Positions 51,256 to 59,084 of a stretch of 64,000 nt of DNA are shown piece by piece. Source of the DNA: an uncultured Bacteroidales bacterium (GTDB taxonomy: Bacteria > Bacteroidota > Bacteroidia > Bacteroidales > FEN-979); the NCBI GenBank assembly GCA_903877385.1, contig CAIRDP010000067.1, forward strand, positions 62,001 to 126,000. Reading direction: 5' to 3'. The stretch's first letter is position 1; every line of letters starts with the position of its first letter. Under the pieces are notes generated by a model. That model was not told where the DNA came from, did no database searches, and was given only the letters and a program-made list of their open reading frames with translations. The translations under genes were made by a program, and so were the position numbers.

Positions 51256-52599
51256 TCAGCTGTTTACATACTTGATAAAGCCTTTGAGGTGTTCAGGGAT
51301 GCGGCAAGCCAGGAAATAGGGCAAAGAGAGAAGGTAATACGGTTTGCCCCTGAGCGTCTCGGCTTTGCGGATGTTCACATTGCCTGCATACAGGCGGATG
51401 GCAAATGGATGCGGAGCTTCGTCTATGAACTGGTGAAGCGACCTTAGCCTGCCGGGTTCTCCCGATTTCACGACAACGGGGATCACCATGCCTTCATACC
51501 TGATCACATAATCAATTTCGGCCGAGGATTGGGCTTTATCCCTTACCCAGTAATCGGGTTTGGCCGGTTCATCATAGGAGTTGCTGATTAATTCCTGCCC
51601 CACAACATGCCTTAATACCTGACCTTCGAACAGGGCATTAAGATCCATCGCCAGTATCATCTGTTTCTGGATACCCGAAAAATAGGTCACCAGGCCGGTA
51701 TCCAGCATTTGAAGCCTCGGGTATTTATTAAGGTCGGGGCTCAGGGGAGGTTCTGTCCTGACCAAAGGATAATTTAAACTGAGAAGCATGGATTTCTCAA
51801 GATACCGCAAAGTACCGGCCATCTCCCTGCTTCCGTAAGGAACATTTCCGAATGCATTGAATTTCACCCTTGTCCCCGCATACATGAAGGCGTTCTGCAG
51901 GGTAATGGTGAGCAGGTCTTTTTTATTCTGCCTGAGGGAGGTGTCGTCAATATCCGCGAAAAATTCTTTCATTATGCCTTCATAGACAGGTTTCAGTGAA
52001 GACATGCTTCTTGACTGAACAAATTTTTTGACGACCGACGGCATCCCTCCCACGAGGGTATACTGGTGAAACAATCCAAGAAGTTTATGAAAGCCGCCGA
52101 CAGGAAAGGGAACTTCGCTGAATGCAAAAATAGCTTCCTGGTTTCCGTTTGCATCGAGGAACTCGGTGAAGGAAAGCGGATGGAGAAAAAGACTGCTGAA
52201 CCCCCGGGGCACCTGGTGCAAAGAAATGGCCGAGGATATGATGATTTTAATCCGGGGCCGCCTGCTTATTATGTCTTCGGCGAGATTTACTACCTGGGGG
52301 TCGCGGCAGGTATTGTCAAAAAATATCAAAGTGTTTTCCTCGGCCTTATCCTTCTCTTTCATAAAGAAAAGGTTGTCGAGGAAGTCATCGCTTGATCCCG
52401 ATTTCCTGAATATCCCGACGTCTGCCAGGTCTTTCAGGTCAAGACGGATAAACTGTCTGAATTTTTCTGATAACCTGGCAACCAGCGAGGTCTTCCCGGT
52501 TTGCCTTGCCCCGTATAATATCAGGCCGGGCATGGAGATGTCGGCGGCCCATTTATCCAGCCACGCAGCTATAAACCTGTTGAAATAGATATCTGCCAT
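51256..52599 (-). CDS. AAA-type ATPase with DUF4143 domain
   Basis: A 447-residue protein of the AAA_14/DUF4143 family: Walker A YGARQTGKTS (29-38), the central region LVGGMPSVVKKFVQ, and the C-terminal DUF4143 part ending in a nuclease-like motif (AEIDYVIRYEGMVIPVVVKSG, like the PD-(D/E)xK fold: E-x-D...V-x-x-K). The Walker B region reads LIFFDNTC (Asp95-Asn96), where the family usually has DE; loss of the catalytic glutamate suggests weak or no ATP hydrolysis. ATG 52599 is chosen; ATG 52611 is also possible. These genes are widespread and of unknown role. It stands alone, divergent from the ribosomal operon. Confidence 0.85.
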   Translation of the reverse strand: MADIYFNRFIAAWLDKWAADISMPGLILYGARQTGKTSLVARLSEKFRQFIRLDLKDLADVGIFRKSGSSDDFLDNLFFMKEKDKAEENTLIFFDNTCRDPQVVNLAEDIISRRPRIKIIISSAISLHQVPRGFSSLFLHPLSFTEFLDANGNQEAIFAFSEVPFPVGGFHKLLGLFHQYTLVGGMPSVVKKFVQSRSMSSLKPVYEGIMKEFFADIDDTSLRQNKKDLLTITLQNAFMYAGTRVKFNAFGNVPYGSREMAGTLRYLEKSMLLSLNYPLVRTEPPLSPDLNKYPRLQMLDTGLVTYFSGIQKQMILAMDLNALFEGQVLRHVVGQELISNSYDEPAKPDYWVRDKAQSSAEIDYVIRYEGMVIPVVVKSGEPGRLRSLHQFIDEAPHPFAIRLYAGNVNIRKAETLRGKPYYLLSLPYFLACRIPEHLKGFIKYVNS

Positions 52600-52677
52600 A
52601 AAATAGGGCATAAAATTACAATAAAATGTCATAGAATAAAGGATAAAGGTATTTTATTTAAAAATTATGTCAGATAG

Positions 52678-52709
52678 TTTGCCGGATGAGAAGAATTACG
52701 ATACCTTTG
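52678..52709 (+). promoter_or_regulatory. Promoter of the rplM-rpsI-rpsB-tsf operon
   Basis: TTTG (52678-52681), a 20-base spacer and TACCTTTG (52702-52709) match the Bacteroidota -33/-7 consensus fully. It lies inside the longer frame that would start at 52667, so the rplM start at 52742 is preferred, with a leader of about 26 bases. Confidence 0.8.
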
Positions 52710-52741
52710 CACCCCTTTTTGAAAAGAAATCAATTAATACT

Positions 52742-53197
52742 ATGGATACTTTAAGTTACAAAACGATTAGCGCCAACAAGGAAACCGTTACCAAGGAGTG
52801 GATCCTGGTTGATGCTGAAGGCCAGATACTTGGCCGTTTAGCTGCTAAAGTCGCAAAATTGATCCGGGGTAAGATGAAAACAAATTACACCCCTCATGTC
52901 GATTGTGGCGACAACGTAATCATCATCAATGCTGAAAAAGTGTTGTTAACCGGGAAAAAGATGGATGACAAAGAATACGTTCGTCATACCGGATATCCCG
53001 GAGGACAGAGGATCAGGAATCCAAGGGAACTCTTGGTGAAGAAACCTACAGAAGTTGTAGCGAAAGCCGTTAAAGGCATGCTTCCGAAGAATCGCCTGGG
53101 TGCCGCCCTCTTCCGTAATCTATACGTATACGCGGGTACCGAACATCCTCATCAGGCCCAGCAACCTAAACAGATTCAATTAACCTCAATAAAGTAA
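52742..53197 (+). CDS. rplM: 50S ribosomal protein L13
   Basis: A 151-residue ribosomal protein, first of the rplM-rpsI-rpsB-tsf operon. Seen: EWILVDAEGQILGRLAAKVAKLIRG (key residues WxxVDAxGxxLGRLA), YTPHVDCGDNVIIINA, YVRHTGYPGG and the C-terminal AGTEHPHQAQQP. It binds 23S rRNA early in assembly. The start at 52742 follows the promoter; the longer frame carries the promoter inside it. rpsI begins 1 base after its stop. Confidence 0.97.
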   Translation: MDTLSYKTISANKETVTKEWILVDAEGQILGRLAAKVAKLIRGKMKTNYTPHVDCGDNVIIINAEKVLLTGKKMDDKEYVRHTGYPGGQRIRNPRELLVKKPTEVVAKAVKGMLPKNRLGAALFRNLYVYAGTEHPHQAQQPKQIQLTSIK

Positions 53198-53198
53198 T

Positions 53199-53585
53199 AT
53201 GGAAATTATAAACGCACTCGGCCGGAGGAAGACTGCTGTTGCAAGAATCTACCTACAGGAAGGCCAGGGAAAAATCACCGTCAACGACAGGGATTATAAG
53301 GAATACTTCCCAACACCTATATTGCAGTTCAAGGTTGTTGAACCGTTTGAAGTCACCAGTACCATGGGACAATATGACATTAAAGTCAATCTTGATGGTG
53401 GTGGAGTCAGAGGACAGGCAGAAGCACTTGCACATGCACTTTCCAGGGCATTGGTAAAGATTAACGCAGAATACAAACCCCTGCTCAAGGCCAAGGGCTT
53501 TATGACCCGCGACCCGAGAATGGTTGAACGTAAGAAATTCGGCCAGAAGAAAGCCCGTAAAAGATTCCAGTTCAGTAAACGTTAA
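53199..53585 (+). CDS. rpsI: 30S ribosomal protein S9
   Basis: A 128-residue protein. Seen: ALGRRKTAVARIYL at the start, GGGVRGQAEALAHALSRAL, and the basic tail KFGQKKARKRFQFSKR that reaches the P-site tRNA. It follows rplM by 1 base, a spacing that suggests coupled translation, and precedes rpsB by 27 bases. Confidence 0.98.
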   Translation: MEIINALGRRKTAVARIYLQEGQGKITVNDRDYKEYFPTPILQFKVVEPFEVTSTMGQYDIKVNLDGGGVRGQAEALAHALSRALVKINAEYKPLLKAKGFMTRDPRMVERKKFGQKKARKRFQFSKR

Positions 53586-53612
53586 TATTTTAAGAACACT
53601 CATTCATATAAT

Positions 53613-54533
53613 ATGTCCAGAACAAGTTTTGATACATTATTGGAAGCCGGTGTCCATTTCGGTCACTTAAGAAGGAAGTGGAATCCTGCAATGGCTCCTT
53701 ACATTTTCATGGAAAGGAACGGCATTCATATCATCGACCTGTATAAAACCATCGCAAAGATCGATGAGGCTGCTGCGGCCCTCAAACAAATTTCCAAATC
53801 AGGCAAACGTATTCTCTTTGTCGCCACCAAAAAACAGGCTAAGGAAATCGTAGCCGAACAGGTGAAAAGGGTTAACATGCCTTATGTTACTGAGCGTTGG
53901 CCCGGTGGCATGCTTACAAACTTCGCTACCATCAGGAAAGCCGTCCGCAAAATGGTTTCCATTGATAAACTGATGACCAGCCCTTCTTACAATAACCTTT
54001 CGAAGAAGGAACGCCTTACGATAACCCGCGAGCGTGCAAAACTGGAAAAGAACCTCGGCTCAATCGCAGACCTCAACCGTTTGCCTGCCGCAATCTTTAT
54101 CGTGGACATCCTGAAAGAACATATCTCACTGGCCGAAGCCAAGAAACTGAATATTCCCACCTTCGCCATCGTGGATACCAATTCAGACCCGCGCAAGGTT
54201 GATTTCCCTATCCCGGCCAATGATGATGCTTCAAAATCAATCAGCATCATTATTGAAACCATGGTCAACGCCATTGAAGAAGGCCTCGTTGAACGTAAGC
54301 TCGACCGCGACAAGAAAGCTGCCGATGAAGACAAGGGGGAAACAGATGAGGATTTCGATGACAGGATGAGAGAGGATGAAATCGAAGAAGAGGTCGCAGG
54401 TATCAAACTCGCAATCAAGGATCATCCCGATGCAAAGCTGACAAAAATGAAGCCCGGTGTTGTTGGCGAATCCGAAGAGAAAAAATCTCAGAGGAAAAGG
54501 ATCAACAAACCTGTCGGAAGAACCAAAAAATAA
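53613..54533 (+). CDS. rpsB: 30S ribosomal protein S2 with long charged tail
   Basis: A 306-residue protein. The core (about 1-225) shows LLEAGVHFGHLRRKWNP, MERNGIHIIDLYKT, ERWPGGMLTNF, PAAIFIVDILKEH and VDTNSDP. The last 80 residues form an acidic then basic extension (DKGETDEDFDDRMREDE, then KKSQRKRINKPVGRTKK) not found in the 241-residue E. coli protein; some extension is common in Bacteroidota, but the length is notable. Together with tsf it follows the usual order. Confidence 0.97.
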   Translation: MSRTSFDTLLEAGVHFGHLRRKWNPAMAPYIFMERNGIHIIDLYKTIAKIDEAAAALKQISKSGKRILFVATKKQAKEIVAEQVKRVNMPYVTERWPGGMLTNFATIRKAVRKMVSIDKLMTSPSYNNLSKKERLTITRERAKLEKNLGSIADLNRLPAAIFIVDILKEHISLAEAKKLNIPTFAIVDTNSDPRKVDFPIPANDDASKSISIIIETMVNAIEEGLVERKLDRDKKAADEDKGETDEDFDDRMREDEIEEEVAGIKLAIKDHPDAKLTKMKPGVVGESEEKKSQRKRINKPVGRTKK

Positions 54534-54561
54534 TCGTTAATACAAAAATCGAATTGATATT

Positions 54562-55395
54562 ATGAATATTACAGCAGCGGAAGTTAATAAACTTCGCCAG
54601 ATGACCGGTGCAGGTATGATGGATTGCAAAAAAGCTCTCCAGGAATCTGAAGGCGATTTTGAGAAAGCAATTGACAACCTGAGGAAAAAGGGACAGAAAA
54701 TTGCGGGCAAACGCGCCGACCGTGATGCCAATGAAGGATTTGTAGTTGCAAAAACTACCGATGACAAGACCTTTGCAGCAGTGGTAATGGTGAACTGTGA
54801 AACTGATTTCGTTGGAAAAACTGATGAATTCAAGCAATTTGCAAAGGATGTTCTGGATGCAGGTGTTAAAAATAAAGTGCATACAGTTGCAGAACTTATG
54901 CCCTTGCTGATAGGTGCATCCACCGTTGAATCAAAGTTGAACGACATGCTTGGAAAAACCGGTGAAAAAATGCAGATCGCTCACTTTGAAGTGGTCGAAG
55001 CCCCTCTTACCGTGGCTTATAATCACCATGGCAACCGTCTTGCTACAATCCTTGGGATCAGCCCCAGGGACGGGAAAAACGCAGAGGAAGTGGCATACGA
55101 ACTTTCAAAACAGGTCGCAGCCATGAATCCGGTTGCAATTGACAGGGACGATGTTCCGCAGAGTGTGATTGAGCATGAGATCGAAATTGGTAAGGAACAG
55201 GCCCGGCAGGAAGGCAAGCCCGAAGAAATGCTTGAAAAGATTGCTACCGGGAAACTCAATAAATTTTATAAAGACAGCACCCTGCTGAACCAGGAATATA
55301 TCAAGGACAGCAAGAAAACCTGTGCCCAGTTTATCGCCGAAAACGATAAGAACCTGAAAGTCACTGGATTTAAAAGGCTTCAGCTTGGCGCATAA
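54562..55395 (+). CDS. tsf: Elongation factor Ts
   Basis: A 277-residue guanine nucleotide exchange factor for EF-Tu. Seen: VNKLRQMTGAGMMDCKKAL (TGAGMMDCK), GKRADRDANEG, VNCETDFVGKTDEF and the C-terminal helical region with KFYKDSTLLNQEYIKD. Length is normal. It ends the ribosomal operon; a strong terminator lies 21 bases downstream. Confidence 0.97.
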   Translation: MNITAAEVNKLRQMTGAGMMDCKKALQESEGDFEKAIDNLRKKGQKIAGKRADRDANEGFVVAKTTDDKTFAAVVMVNCETDFVGKTDEFKQFAKDVLDAGVKNKVHTVAELMPLLIGASTVESKLNDMLGKTGEKMQIAHFEVVEAPLTVAYNHHGNRLATILGISPRDGKNAEEVAYELSKQVAAMNPVAIDRDDVPQSVIEHEIEIGKEQARQEGKPEEMLEKIATGKLNKFYKDSTLLNQEYIKDSKKTCAQFIAENDKNLKVTGFKRLQLGA

Positions 55396-55416
55396 ATAAA
55401 TCATTTCTATTAAATC

Positions 55417-55454
55417 CGGGATTATCTTTGTTGTTGGATAATCCCGTTTTTTTT
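55417..55454 (+). terminator. Terminator after tsf, with an embedded -7 box
   Basis: Perfect 10-bp stem CGGGATTATC (55417-55426) with GATAATCCCG (55437-55446), 10-base loop, then 8 T. The stem and loop also contain TATCTTTG (55423-55430), a match to the -7 consensus, 26 bases before the menG ATG. Confidence 0.9.
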
Positions 55455-55456
55455 CC

Positions 55457-56155
55457 ATGCCAGAGAAAGAATCAGTAAAAGCGATGTTCGATGAAATTTC
55501 AGGTAAATATGATTTCCTGAATCATTTCCTTTCATTCGGCATTGACAGGCTTTGGCGAAAACGGTTGGTAAGGGAAATGCTGAAATCAAAGCCCGTCCAT
55601 GTGCTCGATCTGGCCACGGGTACTGCCGACCTGGCTATGGAATTGCACCGGCAGGGCAGGATCCGCATTACAGGGGCGGATATCTCGGAAAAAATGCTCG
55701 CTATCGGCCGGGAAAAGATTACACAAGCAGGTTTCTCCGATGCAATTGAACTTGTTTACGGCGATGCTGAGGACCTTAAATTCCCCGATGAAAGATTTGA
55801 TGCAGCCATGATCGCTTTCGGCGTCAGGAACTTTGAAAACCTCGAAACCGGGATTTCAGAAATGAAACGGGTGTTGAAGAAGGGGGGCAAAGTCATGATC
55901 CTGGAATTTTCCCATCCCCCTTCATTCCCCCTGAAACAATTCTACAGCTTTTATTCACGTTTTATCATCCCCGCAATGGGCCGCCTGATTTCGTCCCATC
56001 CTTCAGCATACCGGTATCTGCCGGAGACCGTTGCACTTTTCCCTTCAGGCAAAGCATTTCTGAACATAATGCTGAAAACAGGCTTTGAAGATTGCCGGGT
56101 GATAAGCCTCTCGGGTGGAATAGCTTCCATTTATTCAGGAACCAGGCCTGTCTGA
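55457..56155 (+). CDS. menG: Demethylmenaquinone methyltransferase
   Basis: A 232-residue SAM-dependent methyltransferase (UbiE/MenG) for the last step of menaquinone synthesis. Seen: MFDEISGKYDFLNHFLSFGIDRLWR, the SAM motif VLDLATGTADLA, GADISEKMLAIGR, GDAEDLKFPDERFDA, and FGVRNFENL. With mqnB, mqnD and mqnE it supports menaquinone as the quinone of this organism. It starts 3 bases after the terminator T run, so its mRNA probably starts at the -7 box in the terminator hairpin. Confidence 0.93.
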   Translation: MPEKESVKAMFDEISGKYDFLNHFLSFGIDRLWRKRLVREMLKSKPVHVLDLATGTADLAMELHRQGRIRITGADISEKMLAIGREKITQAGFSDAIELVYGDAEDLKFPDERFDAAMIAFGVRNFENLETGISEMKRVLKKGGKVMILEFSHPPSFPLKQFYSFYSRFIIPAMGRLISSHPSAYRYLPETVALFPSGKAFLNIMLKTGFEDCRVISLSGGIASIYSGTRPV

Positions 56156-56241
56156 ACTCCGGAATATCACAGCAAGTCTGGCTTTCAGCGCAAAATAATC
56201 CGGCAAAAACAACGTTATTTAATGTTTAAGGCTTGTTCCAT

Positions 56242-57024
56242 TTGAAAGTTAAAAAATTTCTCACGCTTGCCTGTATTGCTTTTATGCTTTTTTCTGGTCT
56301 GCCTGCGAAAAGCCAGAGAAGCATTGTGATTAACATGCCAAGGTATGACGACGATCTCTTTCATTTCGGATTTGTCCTTGGTTTTAACATGAGTTACCTA
56401 ACCGTGAGGCCTGTTGCCGATATGCAGCACATTGTATGGGATTCAACCTACATACCAGATATACTGCCAATGCCAAACGGGGCCAGGGTACTAAGCATTG
56501 AATCCCGTCCCACACCGGGTTTTGTGATCAGTATAGTAAGCGACCTGAGGCTTGGCAACCTGTTTAACCTCAGGTTTATACCCTCCCTGAGTTTTGGCGA
56601 CAGGGACCTCATATACTCTGTTTTGGTTTACAATAAAACGGATACAACCCTGATGAGTTTTACGAAGAAGGTACCCTCGACCTACATTAATTTGCCGATA
56701 GAGCTAAAGTATAAAGCATTACGGTATAATAATTTCAGGCCCTACCTCCTGGCCGGTGTGCAGTATACCCTCGATCTGGCATCCCAGGCCAAAAAAAGGG
56801 AGCAACGCAGCGCTGACCAGAAGATCGTAAAGTTCAACCAGAATGATGTCTATCTTGAGGCCGGCGTCGGGTTCGATCTTTATAATGAATGGTTTAAGCT
56901 TGGAATCGAACTGAAAATGATGTATGGGCTGATGGACGTCCTCAAACGTGAACATAATATTTATACGGATCCGATTGCCAAGCTGAATTCTAAAATTTTC
57001 CAGCTTAGTTTTACCTTTGAATAA
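56242..57024 (+). CDS. porT: PorT-family T9SS outer-membrane protein
   Basis: A 260-residue outer-membrane barrel protein with a signal peptide (KVKKFLTLACIAFMLF, cleavage near SQ). It resembles PorT, needed for type IX secretion in Porphyromonas: MPRYDDDLFHFGFVLGFNMSYL, RLGNLFNLRFIPSLSFGDRDL, LNLPIELKYK-like strand and final QLSFTFE. No ATG fits before the signal peptide; TTG at 56242 is the best start (TTG at 56233 is the alternative). It agrees with the several T9SS cargo genes in the window. It follows menG, 86 bases away. Confidence 0.85.
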   Translation: MKVKKFLTLACIAFMLFSGLPAKSQRSIVINMPRYDDDLFHFGFVLGFNMSYLTVRPVADMQHIVWDSTYIPDILPMPNGARVLSIESRPTPGFVISIVSDLRLGNLFNLRFIPSLSFGDRDLIYSVLVYNKTDTTLMSFTKKVPSTYINLPIELKYKALRYNNFRPYLLAGVQYTLDLASQAKKREQRSADQKIVKFNQNDVYLEAGVGFDLYNEWFKLGIELKMMYGLMDVLKREHNIYTDPIAKLNSKIFQLSFTFE

Positions 57025-57042
57025 GCCTTTCTGAGGTTTTCT

Positions 57043-57050
57043 TATCTTTG
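57043..57050 (+). promoter_or_regulatory. Predicted -7 box for coaD
   Basis: TATCTTTG, 18 bases before the ATG at 57069, with TTTG 23 bases upstream (57016-57019). A second TAnnTTTG (TACCTTTG, 57012-57019) overlaps the end of porT. Confidence 0.5.
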
Positions 57051-57068
57051 CATTCAAATCAAGTGATC

Positions 57069-57584
57069 ATGGATCGAATAGCGGTATTCCCGGGCTCATT
57101 TGACCCGGTCACTAAAGGGCATGAATCCATTATCCGGCGTTCGGTGGGCCTTTTTGACAAGCTGATTATTGCCCTGGGTGAAAACACCCAGAAACAATCG
57201 TATTTCACACTGGAACAAAGGCTTGGCTGGCTTCATGAATTGTTTGACCGGGACAGGAAAATTGAAATCACCCATTACTGCGGGCTAACTGTAGACTTCT
57301 GCAAGGCAACGGGTGCAAAGTATATTTTAAGGGGACTGAGAACAAGTGCGGATTTTGAGTTTGAACGCGGGATCGGACAGATGAATAAACTGATGGTTCC
57401 GCATCTTGAAACGGTTTTCCTGCTTTGTGAACCGGAATATGCCTCTCTGAGTTCCTCCATTGTAAGAGATATCTTGAGGCATGGGGGAGATGCCGGCAGG
57501 TTTATACCTGATGGGATAAGAATTAACCAGGCAAAGGCGAAGTCAGGAAAAAGTATAGACGAAACCGGCCATTTCCGGGAATGA
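57069..57584 (+). CDS. coaD: Phosphopantetheine adenylyltransferase
   Basis: A 171-residue enzyme of coenzyme A synthesis that joins 4'-phosphopantetheine to AMP from ATP. Nucleotidyltransferase motif TKGH (15-18) in FPGSFDPVTKGHESI, and SLSSSIVRDI near residue 135, both typical. ATG 57069 is used; the upstream TTG at 57048 overlaps the -7 box. The last dozen residues form a short polar tail. Confidence 0.96.
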   Translation: MDRIAVFPGSFDPVTKGHESIIRRSVGLFDKLIIALGENTQKQSYFTLEQRLGWLHELFDRDRKIEITHYCGLTVDFCKATGAKYILRGLRTSADFEFERGIGQMNKLMVPHLETVFLLCEPEYASLSSSIVRDILRHGGDAGRFIPDGIRINQAKAKSGKSIDETGHFRE

Positions 57585-57648
57585 CCCTGAAAAATCTATT
57601 CCCTCATTTGTTGTGAACAGAATTAAAGACTAACATTAACAATCAATT

Positions 57649-59052
57649 ATGAAACAGGTTTTTTGCATTACATTATTTCTGATTATCGGGCTGACAGCAT
57701 CCTCCCAGAATGTAACCATAAAAGGTACTGCGCCGGGCGCCGGCGGGAGGTTCGTTACATTGACGGTTACTTCGGATTTTCTTACCGAAACAGAGCAAAC
57801 CCTGGCCAGGGCAAGTATTGACTCAACAGGTTCTTTTACCATGACTGTGCCTGTTGACAGGACCATTCTGGGCAAGGTGTCGATAGATTTTCATACTGCC
57901 GACTTTTTTATTGAACCGGGGAAAGACTACCAGATCAGGATAGCCCCTTACAAGTATGATGATGTGAAAGAGCTCAATCCCTTTATTAATTCCACCAATC
58001 TCCAGATGGAACTTTTGCATTTGCCCAGCAATGATATCAATTTCATTTTGGGTGAGTTCGACGGAGTCTATAATGCATTCCTGGTTGAACATTTCAATGA
58101 ACTTTACCGCGACCATAACCGAACGCTGATCGACTCCCTCAGGGCAAAAATCACGTTTTCGGTCGGGGATCAAACCGATCCGTACATAAAAACGTACATG
58201 GAGTATAAACAGGCTAACGTGATCCAGCTGGTACAGTTTATAAGCAAACCCATGATAGCTTACACCTATTTCACTTCCAGACCCGTACTTTATGATAACA
58301 TTCAGTACATGGACTTTTTTAATTCCTTCTTTTCAAAGTACATGACCGCAACTTCCATGATCCTTAAAAAGAATGATTACCATGCCTTGCTTTCGGCCCA
58401 GGATCCTTATTCGGCCCTGATGAAAGCATTGACGGCCGACACTCTTCTGAGGCCTGTGAAGCTTAGGGAACTTGTCCTGTTAAAAGGCCTTATGGAAATG
58501 TACAATACCGCAACCGACGATCAGAGAAAAATCATTTCGGTTCTGAATACAATTGAGCAGAAAGGGCAGGAGCCCCAGGCCCGCCTCATCGCAACCAATA
58601 TAATAAAAAACCTTACCAGGCTTCAACCCGGAACTCCCGCACCCCTTTTCAATTTAAGGAACAGGGTTAACAACGGGTCCGTGAAGCTTGATTCACTCAG
58701 GGGTAAGCCAGTTGTTGTTAACTTCTGGACATCTTACTGTGAGGGTTGTACAAATGAAATGGATCTTCTCAAACCTATTGCAGACAAGTACAAGGATAAA
58801 GTACTTTTTATCAGCATCTCATCCGAATCGTCAAGGCTGAGAATGAGGTATTATGTTGATTTGAAAAAGAACTGGGACTGGACTTTCCTTCATATAGGAG
58901 ACCAGATAGATATTCTGAAAGACTATGATGTGCGCTCCCTTCCATTGTTTGTTATCATCGACAAAGACGGTAATATTTATAAATACTCCGCCGATTTCCC
59001 AAGTAACGGGCTGGAGAATTCAATTGAACAATTATTACAATCATCGAAATAA
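57649..59052 (+). CDS. TlpA-like thioredoxin-domain protein with long N-terminal region
   Basis: A 467-residue exported protein. The signal peptide ends near ASS-QN (residue 20). Residues about 22-110 form a DUF4369-like beta domain (VTIKGTAPGAGGRFVTL, DFFIEPGKDYQIRI). A helical middle follows. The last 140 residues are a thioredoxin fold with Cys364 and Cys367 (FWTSYCEGC), cis-Pro in LPLFVIIDKDG and PGTPAPLFNL before it. It should act as a periplasmic thiol-disulfide protein, as in cytochrome or envelope protein maturation; the partner is unknown. secA follows 32 bases later. Confidence 0.88.
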   Translation: MKQVFCITLFLIIGLTASSQNVTIKGTAPGAGGRFVTLTVTSDFLTETEQTLARASIDSTGSFTMTVPVDRTILGKVSIDFHTADFFIEPGKDYQIRIAPYKYDDVKELNPFINSTNLQMELLHLPSNDINFILGEFDGVYNAFLVEHFNELYRDHNRTLIDSLRAKITFSVGDQTDPYIKTYMEYKQANVIQLVQFISKPMIAYTYFTSRPVLYDNIQYMDFFNSFFSKYMTATSMILKKNDYHALLSAQDPYSALMKALTADTLLRPVKLRELVLLKGLMEMYNTATDDQRKIISVLNTIEQKGQEPQARLIATNIIKNLTRLQPGTPAPLFNLRNRVNNGSVKLDSLRGKPVVVNFWTSYCEGCTNEMDLLKPIADKYKDKVLFISISSESSRLRMRYYVDLKKNWDWTFLHIGDQIDILKDYDVRSLPLFVIIDKDGNIYKYSADFPSNGLENSIEQLLQSSK

Positions 59053-59084
59053 GATTGCCGTGAAATACCGGCAACAAAAAACAT

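Noticed and set aside
52667-52741. Longer start for rplM at 52667
   Set aside because: The extra 25 codons contain a full -33/-7 promoter and are not part of L13.
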